This document shows, one piece after another, positions 35,236 through 44,578 of a DNA stretch of 64,000 nt. The notes below the pieces were generated by a model, which saw nothing but the letters and a program-made list of their open reading frames with translations, was not told where the DNA came from and searched no databases. Source of the DNA: Niastella sp. OAS944 (lineage in GTDB: Bacteria; Bacteroidota; Bacteroidia; Chitinophagales; Chitinophagaceae); the NCBI GenBank assembly GCA_024809215.1, contig JANUBW010000004.1:248001-312000 (forward strand). Reading direction: 5' to 3'. Made by a program: the position numbers and the translations under genes. The first letter of the stretch is position 1. Each line of letters begins with the position of its first letter.

Positions 35236-38046
35236 TCAGTCAATTTTTGTATAAGACATAGCCGGCAGATCGAACGACAACACATTCTTGCCATTTACAA
35301 TTTTCTTCTTCCCTGTCACTGTTCCCGATGTCAATTTTATAGACGTGCTCCCTAATAATTGCTGGGGTATGGTAAGCGTGAAAGCATGCGAGCCACCAAT
35401 GTACCAGCCATCCTTTTGTTTGCACAATACCACCGAAGCGCTGTCGCTGTTGGCAGTTAAGGTAAGGCCGCCGTTAGACAACGAACGGCCGTTACCAATG
35501 AACATATAGTTTATTTCATGGCCATACTCACTAACCACGGCATAAGTACCCTGGAATGAATAATTCTTATAAGTGACGGTTGCACCAGCGGCAGCCGTTG
35601 AGAAAATAGTTTCCTTACTGCCGCTCTTACTTTCAACAACAATGCCGGCAAAACCGGCCGGCGCTTTGGCTGGCGTAAATGAGGTAATTGTTGAAATGGT
35701 AGCAGGTTGATTTTTGGATGAAGGCTCAAACACCGCCACAAATGGTTTTGTAAACGCTTCGCCATATTGCCGCGCCACAATAGTTGGCAATGGCAACTCA
35801 CTGATCTCTTTTGGCACAATACCTCTGTCGATGGCGGTTGACCTGGGCGACTTCATGGTAAAGATCTCCCGGTTGGGTGCGCCTTTCATCCACATGTTCA
35901 TAAAGATGGAATCGCGGCCGGGCATTTTTAATTGAAAAGTGGCTTTTATATCGCCTGCAGTTTGTACCGATCTCTCATCATATAAATAATCGTAAGCAAA
36001 CAGATCGCCATTGGCAAATGCGAGTTTGTCAACAGGCTGTAGATCTGCAGGCTTGTTTTTATTGTCGCTCACTGTAAGCCCCTGCCCCATGTTGTGATAA
36101 AAATAATCGTGGTATTTATCGCCGCCTTCTTTTTTGGCTGAACGAAATACATCTACATAATAACCGGTTGTATCGCTGGTGCGAATAATGCTCATCATCC
36201 GTTGCTGACTGGCATTGGTTTCGGGTTCCAGGAAGTACAGATCGGCGAATGTTATATAAGGAAAGATACTGGATCTTACACCCGATGCCGGGTAACAACT
36301 GTTCAGTTTAAAACCATGATTACTGCGCATTTCGGGGTAAGCAGAAATACCATCAACCACTACGGTATTATGCGCCGGAAATTTGGAATAGTATTCTGTA
36401 TAATCGGGTTGAAAATAAGAAGTACCAATACCTGCTTCCGGCGCCAATGGCAATCCTTTACCATACAACTCCAGCGAAATACCATTCGCATGCATATGAT
36501 TGCCCAATGAACCATTTAATGAAATGGCCAATGCCGTTTGTGGATCGGTGCCGATCCTTTGCATCAACCAGCTTACATTGGGTGAATAAAACAATGGACT
36601 TACAAAATCAGACAACTTACCTGCCGATATGGATTCTTGTAATTTAAAATCCGAATAAGTAAGCAATGAAGCCAAATCGCGAGACTCTATTGCCGATTGT
36701 CGATTGCCGATTGCCGATTCCTGAATCATCTTAATAAACGCAGTGAATAACTTTTCCTGTTCAGGCTTCTTATGCAACATGGCATTCATCACCACCTGCT
36801 TCGCCGGCTCTGTTGACAATTTTCCATAATGTGAATCACCAAAAGAAACAGCATAGCCGTTCGGCATTAAATATTGCGCCGTTGCCAGCACGGCTTTTTT
36901 GAGAATGGGCAATTGTTCAAGCAGGTCGAAATTCAGTACGCGATCGAACATCATTACAAATTGCATAAACTCGGTTATTACCACCTGCGAATAACCAGGG
37001 CTTTCGAACCAGATACCGGTGTTAGGGTCATAGCCGCGTTTTATTAACTCATTTAATGACCATTGACGCACGGCCGATCTATTCAATACCTGATCGAGAT
37101 AAAACTGGCAACCGCGGCCATCTTTGTAGGTTGTATTATTTTCCAGTATCAATGCAATAGTAGTTACAAACCGCGCTTCAATTAAATCCCAGTTATTAAA
37201 GGGAACACCGTTCTTTATAATTATATCGGCCCATTTCTTAAAAGCAGCCGCATATATAGACATATTAGCGGGTGCATGCTCCTGAATGTAATTATGTAAA
37301 AAATCGTAACAAACGGTCAATTCGTTCAATATATCTTCATGAATAACTTCGAATGAAGAAAGCCCCACCAGGGTTTGGTTATGCCCATGATTAAGGTCGT
37401 ACGGTTCGTTACGATAATAAATGCCCTGCATATAGGTATTAAAAAGATCATAGGCAAACTTTGCATATTTTTCTTCACCGGTATACCAATACAGAATTGA
37501 TGCATTTTGCGCCATGCCCATGATCTTGCGATTGATGCCTTCTACTACCCTACCGGTTTTTGCCTGGTCAACCCATTCCAATGGCTGGCCGGGTTTTGCG
37601 CGATTGACGTAATACAAACCACGCGGGTCATCCATATAAGGTTGAATGTCGTCCAGCTTTGGCGCACCATAAGAAGTAACGGCATCGCGGGTGCCGGTAA
37701 AACGTACTGTTGGCACAGGCGCCTGTCCTTCGGCATGATCGTATACGCCGCCTTTTATAAACACATCGGTGGATCTGTTTTTCCAATACATCTGCAACCG
37801 CGAAACGATCCAGGTACTGTCGGTTTGGTGACGGTTTACATATTCATCGAGGTCTTTCTTCGATTGTTCTAATGTGTTCTGCGCCCAGTTTGCAGAACCG
37901 ATCAGTTGCTGCAACCTCGGCTTCTCACTGGCGTTTGTGAGAAGCCTCGGATGCAACGGTGTAATTGTGGCCGGGATTTTTATTTCCTGGCTTGTTACAT
38001 TCAATATGAATAACAGACTTAAGCAACTTATGCCAATGCGTTTCAT
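35236..38046 (-). CDS. Heparinase II/III-type polysaccharide lyase
   Basis: A 936-residue secreted lyase. A signal peptide (MKRIGISCLSLLFILNVTSQ) precedes an alginate-lyase-like helical toroid (about 90-400, with LNHGHNQTLVGLSSFEVI). The heparinase II/III-like beta-sandwich follows (about 480-720). In it GNHMHANGISLELYG holds the conserved His region and YYSKFPAHNTVVVDG the tyrosine region. The ATG at 38046 overlaps the SusD stop by one base (TAATG), which fixes the start. The loop MIQESAIGNRQSAIESRD is encoded by ATTGCCG-type heptamers (36689-36716). The expected product is an unsaturated uronate oligosaccharide for the GH88 enzyme. The exact polymer is unknown. Confidence 0.85.
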   Translation of the reverse strand: MKRIGISCLSLLFILNVTSQEIKIPATITPLHPRLLTNASEKPRLQQLIGSANWAQNTLEQSKKDLDEYVNRHQTDSTWIVSRLQMYWKNRSTDVFIKGGVYDHAEGQAPVPTVRFTGTRDAVTSYGAPKLDDIQPYMDDPRGLYYVNRAKPGQPLEWVDQAKTGRVVEGINRKIMGMAQNASILYWYTGEEKYAKFAYDLFNTYMQGIYYRNEPYDLNHGHNQTLVGLSSFEVIHEDILNELTVCYDFLHNYIQEHAPANMSIYAAAFKKWADIIIKNGVPFNNWDLIEARFVTTIALILENNTTYKDGRGCQFYLDQVLNRSAVRQWSLNELIKRGYDPNTGIWFESPGYSQVVITEFMQFVMMFDRVLNFDLLEQLPILKKAVLATAQYLMPNGYAVSFGDSHYGKLSTEPAKQVVMNAMLHKKPEQEKLFTAFIKMIQESAIGNRQSAIESRDLASLLTYSDFKLQESISAGKLSDFVSPLFYSPNVSWLMQRIGTDPQTALAISLNGSLGNHMHANGISLELYGKGLPLAPEAGIGTSYFQPDYTEYYSKFPAHNTVVVDGISAYPEMRSNHGFKLNSCYPASGVRSSIFPYITFADLYFLEPETNASQQRMMSIIRTSDTTGYYVDVFRSAKKEGGDKYHDYFYHNMGQGLTVSDNKNKPADLQPVDKLAFANGDLFAYDYLYDERSVQTAGDIKATFQLKMPGRDSIFMNMWMKGAPNREIFTMKSPRSTAIDRGIVPKEISELPLPTIVARQYGEAFTKPFVAVFEPSSKNQPATISTITSFTPAKAPAGFAGIVVESKSGSKETIFSTAAAGATVTYKNYSFQGTYAVVSEYGHEINYMFIGNGRSLSNGGLTLTANSDSASVVLCKQKDGWYIGGSHAFTLTIPQQLLGSTSIKLTSGTVTGKKKIVNGKNVLSFDLPAMSYTKID
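36689..36716. repeat. ATTGCCG-type heptamers inside the lyase gene
   Basis: Four units (ATTGCCG, ATTGTCG, ATTGCCG, ATTGCCG) lie in frame inside the lyase gene and encode SAIGNRQSAI. They fall between the helical toroid and the beta-sandwich, a likely surface linker. Confidence 0.9.
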
Positions 38047-39809
38047 TACCAATCGGGGTTTTGATCAAGATTTGGATTAAGCGTTCTTTGTTGTGCAGGT
38101 ATAGGCAGCAGGTAATTCTTATTCGCCCATTTGCGGCTGTCCTCAAAGATCAGGAAGCCATTGGCATCAACAGGGTAAGGCGATTTGCCGTTCACTACCC
38201 AACGGGTTTCCCAGCGGGTGCCTTTCCATTTAATGCCCAATACATTCATCGGCATTTCAGTTTCGGCTGTTTTCCAGCGTTTCAGGTCATCAACCCTAAA
38301 GCCTTCCAGGTATAATTCAATTGTTCTTTCGCGTCTTATTTCGGTGCGCATATCCAGTGAATTCGCTGAAACCAAAGCGTTACTTAATTTCGGCATGGTC
38401 TTGTTCACGCGGTTACGCACAAGATTGAGCGATTTATCGAGGTCGGCATCGCTAATGCTTCCGTTGCGTTCATACACAGCTTCTGCATAGTTCAGGTATA
38501 CTTCCGCCAGACGTATCACCGGCCAGTCATAGCCTTCCTCATTATCATTCAACCTTCTTTCGGTTGCCCATTTCTGGTTTTGATAACCGGTACCGCCCCC
38601 CGCATTGTGCATACCTCTTGAGCTGGCTATATCAGCAGCATCGCCTGTCCAGGTGGTGCGTGCGCCTGGGTTCTCGTTATCCCAATAATAATTGCTATCG
38701 ATCATCATCGTATAGCGCATGCGGTTATCGCGGTTCATGTATTCAGACCTCGTCCAGTCGTACCCCTGGAACAACGGAGATTTAGTGATGGGCAAACCAT
38801 CCTGGCACAGGTACATATCAGCAAACTTTTTTGAAATACCACCGCCCAGCAGTGTATGTGTAACGTTGTTGCGTATCTGGCGCTGGGTATAAGAATAGCG
38901 GTTGGCGAGAATATACTCTTTATTGGCTGATTTGTTAATGCCGGCCGGGTTCGATTTTTCATCTTCGAGAATGAACATGTATTTCTGCGCTGAATCGCCT
39001 AATATACCTGGAGCAAACAGTGAGTATTGCGTGCTGGTGATCACGGCATTGCTGGCGGCAATGGATTTATCGAGCAGGCCGTTATAGCGGGCCGCATCGC
39101 CATTGCGGAATTTTTGCCAGGTACCTTCGTAAAGCGCTACCCGGCCAAGGAATGCCTGTGCTGCGCCTTTGCTGATGCGGCCTTTATTGGCTGCAATAAT
39201 AGCTGACTCCAACGGTAATACAGCAATGGCCTCTTCCAGGTCTTTAACAATAAGATCTACCACTTCTTCTCTTGAATTGCGTGGCGCCTGTAACTCCGGT
39301 GACTTGTCATCAAGCGGCCGGGTAACGATGGGCACACCACCAAACTGCTGCAGCAGGTCAAAATATACATACGCACGGAAGAACTTTGCTTCTGCTACAT
39401 ATACCAATCTTTCACTCCTTAAAGTATTATCAATATCGGCACTGTCTTTTGCTAGTAAATAATTAATGGACCGTAACCGTTTATAAGCATTGGTCCAGTT
39501 GTCGTCAGAAAGTGGAATTGTGTTGGAACCATTGCTGAACGCACTGCGCGAAGTGGTGAGGTCGCTGCGAATATCAGAATGCGGTGAAGGCGGGGTGCTC
39601 GGCGCCGGATCATACAACTCATTTGCGAATGTTACCAGGTAAGTATAGAATTCATTCGCCGCTAATTTATATTGATCGGCCGTTTTCCAGTAATCAACGT
39701 TAGAAATTTCGTTGATGGGTTTCATATCAAGCAGCTTATTACAAGCAGCCAGCCCCACGCTCACCATCCCGGCAATAACAACTATATATTGAAAAGTTAT
39801 CTTTTTCAT
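38046..39809 (-). CDS. RagB/SusD family lipoprotein of the uronate PUL
   Basis: A 587-residue SusD homologue with lipobox GLAACNKLL (Cys23). Family landmarks are LLDMKPINEISNVDYWKT, FFRAYVYFDLLQQFGGVPIVTRPL, WPVIRLAEVYLNYAEAVYERNG, RRERTIELYLEGFRVDDLKRWKTAE and the closing NYLLPIPAQQRTLNPNLDQNPDW. It is the surface glycan-binding partner of the SusC protein encoded 17 bp upstream. The lyase gene begins in its stop codon, so uptake and degradation genes are translated together. It is clearly different in sequence from the SusD at 20256. Confidence 0.95.
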   Translation of the reverse strand: MKKITFQYIVVIAGMVSVGLAACNKLLDMKPINEISNVDYWKTADQYKLAANEFYTYLVTFANELYDPAPSTPPSPHSDIRSDLTTSRSAFSNGSNTIPLSDDNWTNAYKRLRSINYLLAKDSADIDNTLRSERLVYVAEAKFFRAYVYFDLLQQFGGVPIVTRPLDDKSPELQAPRNSREEVVDLIVKDLEEAIAVLPLESAIIAANKGRISKGAAQAFLGRVALYEGTWQKFRNGDAARYNGLLDKSIAASNAVITSTQYSLFAPGILGDSAQKYMFILEDEKSNPAGINKSANKEYILANRYSYTQRQIRNNVTHTLLGGGISKKFADMYLCQDGLPITKSPLFQGYDWTRSEYMNRDNRMRYTMMIDSNYYWDNENPGARTTWTGDAADIASSRGMHNAGGGTGYQNQKWATERRLNDNEEGYDWPVIRLAEVYLNYAEAVYERNGSISDADLDKSLNLVRNRVNKTMPKLSNALVSANSLDMRTEIRRERTIELYLEGFRVDDLKRWKTAETEMPMNVLGIKWKGTRWETRWVVNGKSPYPVDANGFLIFEDSRKWANKNYLLPIPAQQRTLNPNLDQNPDW

Positions 39810-39826
39810 TTTTCCTGTTTTAATAA

Positions 39827-42800
39827 TTAAAAAGTAACATTTACCCCAGCGGTCAGATAACGATAGAAGGGATAACGACCACTGCTTGTGCTTACGTTAT
39901 TATTATTTGTATCGCCTGAATTATTTACGTTCCGGGTGGCTTCAGGGTCCCAGCCATCGCGGATCTTTGTATGTTCCCACAGATCATTACCCGAAAAATA
40001 CACCCGTAGTCTTTGTATATGGGCCTTTTGCGTAATGCTGGCAGGTAAAGTATATCCTACTACCAGGTTTTTTAATCGCAGGTAAGCGCCATTCTCTTTC
40101 ACCCAATCGGAAGGGAAATAGTTGTAGTTATTAATTGCGCCGGTTGCAGAAATACGAGGTAAATAAGCGCCGGTCCTTTCGGGCGTCCACCAGGCATTTT
40201 CAAAGGCTTTGTTCTGTGCCTGAAAAATAACATTGGCAGGTATACGCCAGTTTCCATCACGAACAATGGTACGTTTACCAACACCCTGGAAAATAACATT
40301 AACGTCAAAGCCATTCCATTCCAATCCTGCATTCATTGAATATACCAGGCGTGGATCATCGGTACCCAGGAACTTGGCGTCTTCGGGGAAAGTGATCTTG
40401 CCATCGCCATTCAGATCTTTGAACATATTATCACCTAATGCCAGGCGGCCGTTAGGCAATGCTGTGGCTGCACCGGAAGGCATGCCGATGTTATTATCTT
40501 TAATATAGGCGCGGTAATCCTCCAGCTCTTTATCGGTCTGTATCCTACCGGCATATTCCAAACCGAAATACGAGTTGATCGGATATCCTTGTACGGTTTT
40601 ATTTAAACCCCGATCATCGGTTTTTATTAAAGTTTGTCCGCCAAAATCTACCAACTTGGTTTTATAAGCTGAAATATTACCGCCAACACGGTAGGTTACT
40701 TTACCAATGCGGTCGCTCCATGTCATTGACAGGTCCCAGCCATCGGTCCTCAACTTTCCGTTGTTTGTATTGGGGGCATCAGCGCCCAACACTGCCGGCA
40801 GCGTACGGGGCAGCAACAGGTTGTCATTATTTTTTCTAAACAATTCAACACTTCCGCTCAACCGGCTGTTGAGCACACTGAAATCCATGGCAAGGTTCGT
40901 GGTTTGTACTCTTTCCCAGGTCCTGTCGGGCGCAGGTATACCGCCGGGCGACACCCGAACTACCGGACTGGTGCCAATAATAGGAAACCCTGCACTGCCG
41001 GGGCCGGTTGAGAAATTCAGGTTCATGAGCTGAACATATTCATACAAATTCTGTCTTGTAGTATACTGGTTACCCACATTTCCCCAGGAGGCTCTTAACT
41101 TCAGGTCATTGAGGAAAGAAATATCTTCCATAAACGGTTCCTGCGAAATACGCCAACCTCCTGAAAATCCATAAAAGAACTGCCACCGGTTGTCTTGCTG
41201 AAACCGCGAAGTACCATCATAACGACCGTTTATTTCGAACAGGTACTTATTCTTATAGGCATAATTAAAACGCCCGAAATACCCTGCCAAAGCGACATGA
41301 TACTGGTCTTCACCTACTGTTTTTGAAGTACCATCGCCGGTGCTAAGACTTAATGAAGAAGGTACATCGGCCATTACATCAAACGCTTTGGCCAAAAAGC
41401 TGGCAACCTCCTGCCGCTCGTATTGTGTACCAACCATCATTTTTACATCATGGTCTTCATGGAATATTTTTGCATATTCCAAATAAGCGTTCACGTTATA
41501 ATACGCCTCTTTGCGGTTGGCACGCTGGTAAAAGCTTCTGTTGCTGTTTGAAGGCGACAATGTAGAAATGGGTATTGTACCCGAGTAATCGTACCAGGTG
41601 ATCGCATTCTCGCGCGTTCTGTAATCGGTGTTATTAAAATAATACCCGATGGCAGTTACACCTTTCAGATTCTTTGTAAAATTATAAGTAAGATTAATGC
41701 TGCTGTTCAAACGGGTATTCAGTTCCTTGCCATCACCGCCATATTTGGCTATGTTATTGGTAGTGGCATTGCCAATGCCGGAACCCCACACATAAGGTTT
41801 GCCGTTCATGGCTTCCAATGGCATACCTGGTTGAATACCGTTATTAAGTACCGCGCCGATATTGGATGGCTGAATAATATCATTTTTTTCGAGCGAGAAA
41901 TTGCTTTCCATCTTCAGCTTTGGAGAGAACTGATAATCGTGCGTAAGACGAAGGTTATATCTTTTATTGGAATTATTGCCAACCTGTAACAGGCTGCCAT
42001 CGTTCAGGTAACCCAATGAAATACGATAACCCGATTTATCGCCCTTTGATGAGATGCTTAACTGATGTTCATTGGAAACTGCATCTCCCCACAATACATC
42101 CTGCATAGTGCCGGGGAAGAATACAAAATCCTTAACATCGGTAAAAAACCCGGCAGCGCCCAATCCCTGGTTATTTAACCAGGTAGCCGCATCGGCATAT
42201 TTTAAGTACTGGATATTGTTAGCCACTGCGTATTGCGCCAGCTTGCCATATTTGTACCAGATATCATTTGGCGCCACGCCATCGGTAACTTTCGCTTCCT
42301 CCATCATGGGCCCCCATCCTTTTATATCCACCAGTTCGGGCAGCAGCCCAATTTTTTTCTTCGACAGCGATCCATTGTACTGAATGGATGCTTTGCCCGA
42401 TTTGGCTCTTTTGGTGGTAATGAGTACAACACCACTGGCGGCGCGGGAACCATATATAGAAGCAGCAGCAGCGTCTTTCAAAAAAGAAATATTCTCAATA
42501 TCAGCCGGATTAAAAGAGTTCAGGGCCGCAGTATTCGGTAATGTCAGTCCATCAACGATCACAAGGGGTTCAGTACCGTTAGTCGATGAATTACCTCTTA
42601 TCAGGAAATTCCACGATTCACGGCCCGGTTGCGCCGAGCTTCTCGTTACCGCCACCCCAGGCACCTGCCCCTGTAATGCTGCCAGAGGGCTCGCAATTGG
42701 ACCACGGTCCTGGAAAGTTTTTGCATTTACAGTTGATACTGCACCGGTCAATGACCCCTTTTTGGCAGTACCATAACCTACTACCACTACTTCGCCTAAA

Positions 42801-43126
42801 GAAGTATTGTTTACGGCAAGGCCAATGGTCATGGCCTGGGTAAAATCGGCCGGTATTGTTTGTGTGATAAATCCTACAGCGCTGATCTCAATCGATGCAT
42901 TGGCAGGCGCCGGTAAAATGAACGTACCATCTTCTTTGGTTGTAGTAATTTCTTTCCCTTCTTTTACTTTTACCGTAGCACCAATGACGGGTTCTTTATT
43001 ATCGCCATTGATAACTTTACCCGAAACTGTTTTGGTTTGTGCTATTGTTGTATTACTTAGCAATAGCAATAGTAAAAAGGAAGTAAAAGCAACAGACTTC
43101 CAAAGCAATCGTTGAAAGCTTCTCAT
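39827..43126 (-). CDS. SusC/RagA TonB-dependent transporter of the uronate PUL (no STN domain)
   Basis: A 1099-residue outer-membrane transporter. After the signal peptide (FLLLLLLSNTTIAQ) it goes straight into a carboxypeptidase-regulatory-like domain (VSGKVINGDNKEPVIGATVKV), the plug (GEVVVVGYGTAKKGSLTGAVSTVN, FLIRGNSSTNGTEPLVIVDG) and the barrel, ending in YPFYRYLTAGVNVTF. It lacks the STN domain of the SusC at 21856, which fits control by the adjacent LacI regulator instead of an anti-sigma factor. Five 7-bp words lie 6-40 bp upstream of its ATG. Confidence 0.95.
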   Translation of the reverse strand: MRSFQRLLWKSVAFTSFLLLLLLSNTTIAQTKTVSGKVINGDNKEPVIGATVKVKEGKEITTTKEDGTFILPAPANASIEISAVGFITQTIPADFTQAMTIGLAVNNTSLGEVVVVGYGTAKKGSLTGAVSTVNAKTFQDRGPIASPLAALQGQVPGVAVTRSSAQPGRESWNFLIRGNSSTNGTEPLVIVDGLTLPNTAALNSFNPADIENISFLKDAAAASIYGSRAASGVVLITTKRAKSGKASIQYNGSLSKKKIGLLPELVDIKGWGPMMEEAKVTDGVAPNDIWYKYGKLAQYAVANNIQYLKYADAATWLNNQGLGAAGFFTDVKDFVFFPGTMQDVLWGDAVSNEHQLSISSKGDKSGYRISLGYLNDGSLLQVGNNSNKRYNLRLTHDYQFSPKLKMESNFSLEKNDIIQPSNIGAVLNNGIQPGMPLEAMNGKPYVWGSGIGNATTNNIAKYGGDGKELNTRLNSSINLTYNFTKNLKGVTAIGYYFNNTDYRTRENAITWYDYSGTIPISTLSPSNSNRSFYQRANRKEAYYNVNAYLEYAKIFHEDHDVKMMVGTQYERQEVASFLAKAFDVMADVPSSLSLSTGDGTSKTVGEDQYHVALAGYFGRFNYAYKNKYLFEINGRYDGTSRFQQDNRWQFFYGFSGGWRISQEPFMEDISFLNDLKLRASWGNVGNQYTTRQNLYEYVQLMNLNFSTGPGSAGFPIIGTSPVVRVSPGGIPAPDRTWERVQTTNLAMDFSVLNSRLSGSVELFRKNNDNLLLPRTLPAVLGADAPNTNNGKLRTDGWDLSMTWSDRIGKVTYRVGGNISAYKTKLVDFGGQTLIKTDDRGLNKTVQGYPINSYFGLEYAGRIQTDKELEDYRAYIKDNNIGMPSGAATALPNGRLALGDNMFKDLNGDGKITFPEDAKFLGTDDPRLVYSMNAGLEWNGFDVNVIFQGVGKRTIVRDGNWRIPANVIFQAQNKAFENAWWTPERTGAYLPRISATGAINNYNYFPSDWVKENGAYLRLKNLVVGYTLPASITQKAHIQRLRVYFSGNDLWEHTKIRDGWDPEATRNVNNSGDTNNNNVSTSSGRYPFYRYLTAGVNVTF

Positions 43127-43131
43127 TGTAC

Positions 43132-43166
43132 TTAGTTTTAAGTTCTTAGTTTTTAGTTCATAGTTC
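43132..43166. repeat. Heptamer words in the leader of the SusC gene
   Basis: Five words (TTAGTTT, TAAGTTC, TTAGTTT, TTAGTTC, ATAGTTC) lie directly upstream of the SusC ATG (43126). On the coding strand they read as GAACTAT/GAACTAA-type words just before the ribosome-binding region. Confidence 0.8.
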
Positions 43167-43211
43167 TTTTATCCGGCACCGCCGAATAATTTCAGGCTGC
43201 CACGCCTACCC

Positions 43212-43251
43212 TTGTTAACTCGTCAACCTGTTAACTCGTTAACTTATTAAC
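43212..43251. repeat. GTTAAC octamer array crossing the LacI stop codon
   Basis: Five octamers (TTGTTAAC, TCGTCAAC, CTGTTAAC, TCGTTAAC, TTATTAAC) run from the LacI-SusC gap into the last codons of the LacI gene. The final residues (VNKLTS) and the TAA stop at 43231-43233 are made of repeat words. Confidence 0.85.
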
Positions 43252-44268
43252 CTGGCTCGATTCGCGGATAATGAGTTTTGTTTGTAATACAATGGTCTTC
43301 TTCCCCGGTAACTTTTCATTACCGGTTAAACAGGCCATTAATTGTTGCATTACCTGGTCAGATATTTCCCGGATAGGTTGTGCCACCGCTGTGATCGATG
43401 GTGAGAATAAGGAGAAATGGGTGTTATCGTCGAAGCCGATAACCGCAATATCATTTGGTATTGAAAGACCGAGTTGTTTAATTGCTTCCAGTCCGCTAAT
43501 AGCCAGGTAGTTTGTTGCAAACAATACAGCCTCTATTTTCGGATTATCCTGAAGGAATTGTTTTATTTCCGCTGTTATTTTTTCCTGGTCGGGCTTTAAG
43601 TCGAAGCCGATCATTTTTACATAAGGAGTAAGCCCCTTTTCATTTACAGCATGATAATACCCGCTCGATCGGTCGCGCATTTGGGTTTGCGTTGAATGAA
43701 TGGTCACAAACCCTATGTTCTTATAATCATGTTTTACAAAATGGCGCATGGCCTGGTATACGCCGTCGAAATTGTCGACTATAATATTGCAGGTGGCCAG
43801 TCCGGGGAAGTACCGATCAAAAAGTACCACGGGCAAATTATCATCTATCAAACCTTGTATCTCCTCCTCCAAACCGGGTGGCGGTACAATAATATAACCA
43901 TCTACCTGCGTGTCGCGAAAAGCGCCCAGGATATCCTTTGCAATACGCGTTTCGTTTTCGGTGCTGGCATAAAAGATCTTATAATCGAGTTTGTAGGCCT
44001 GTTCTTCCACATTGCGTGCAATGGCAGAAAAAAAAGGATCGGCAATACCTTCAACCAGCATACCTATGATCTTACTTTTACCGGTGCGTAAACTTTTCGC
44101 TACCCGGTTTGGCCGGTAGCCTAATTGCTTTACATGCTTCAGGATCCGCTGTTCCATTTCTCCACTGATACGCTTCTCGGTAGCCTTTCCGTTCAGCACA
44201 AAAGAAACCGTTGCGGCCGAAACGTTTAGCTGTTTGGCAATATCATGTATAGAGACTTTCTTTTTCAA
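43231..44268 (-). CDS. LacI-family transcriptional regulator of the uronate PUL
   Basis: A 345-residue repressor-type protein. The N-terminal helix-turn-helix is VSIHDIAKQLNVSAATVSFVLNGKA, followed by the hinge YRPNRVAKSLRTGKSKIIGMLV. A periplasmic-binding-protein-like sensor domain then carries DGYIIVPPPG, AVIGFDDNTHFSLFSPSITAVAQP and the rest of the family pattern. It likely binds a sugar or uronate from the locus and controls the SusC-to-DUF4861 genes that follow 104 bp away in the same direction. A TTAATCGATTAA palindrome lies 13 bp before its ATG and suggests autoregulation. Its last codons lie inside an octamer array. Confidence 0.93.
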   Translation of the reverse strand: MKKKVSIHDIAKQLNVSAATVSFVLNGKATEKRISGEMEQRILKHVKQLGYRPNRVAKSLRTGKSKIIGMLVEGIADPFFSAIARNVEEQAYKLDYKIFYASTENETRIAKDILGAFRDTQVDGYIIVPPPGLEEEIQGLIDDNLPVVLFDRYFPGLATCNIIVDNFDGVYQAMRHFVKHDYKNIGFVTIHSTQTQMRDRSSGYYHAVNEKGLTPYVKMIGFDLKPDQEKITAEIKQFLQDNPKIEAVLFATNYLAISGLEAIKQLGLSIPNDIAVIGFDDNTHFSLFSPSITAVAQPIREISDQVMQQLMACLTGNEKLPGKKTIVLQTKLIIRESSQVNKLTS

Positions 44269-44281
44269 CGTGTTATAATAT

Positions 44282-44293
44282 TTAATCGATTAA
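44282..44293. promoter_or_regulatory. LacI-type operator candidate O1
   Basis: TTAATCGATTAA is a perfect 12-bp palindrome with a central CG, 13 bp upstream of the minus-strand LacI ATG (44268). The form suits LacI-family binding, and a near copy lies at 44567-44578. Confidence 0.6.
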
Positions 44294-44549
44294 GCAATTC
44301 CTTTAAAAAACAACGACCTGCCGGCCACTGTATTTGCAGCCGGTGCGTACATCTTTTTACCAATAAATGCAAACGAAAAAAGCGCAAAATGTGCTTGTGA
44401 GCGTAAGAAGTGATTTGCAATACGCTGATATACATCGGGAAACAGCGCTAACAGGATATTAATATAATAAGCAGGAGTTACTGGCATAGCAATCTTATTT
44501 CGCAGGCAAAAGCAGTTTTTTAAAAGAAGCAACCCTTCTTTTTTTACTA

Positions 44550-44578
44550 CTAAACCGGCTGTTTAGTTAATCGATTAG
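44550..44578. promoter_or_regulatory. LacI-type operator candidate O2 with adjoining inverted repeat
   Basis: TTAATCGATTAG (44567-44578) is one base off the palindrome at 44282-44293. It is directly preceded by CTAAAC-CGGCT-GTTTAG (44550-44566), a 6-bp inverted repeat. The two TTAATCGATTA sites are 285 bp apart, which would allow DNA looping by a tetrameric LacI-family protein. Confidence 0.55.

Noticed and set aside
27642..44268. Heparin/chondroitin sulfate locus
   Set aside because: No sulfatase gene is present, and the lyase type covers several unsulfated uronate polymers, so the substrate is left open.
44290..44532. An 80-codon minus-strand frame upstream of LacI
   Set aside because: No recognisable domain, no promoter, and it overlaps operator-like palindromes. 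Its composition is atypical for the genome.
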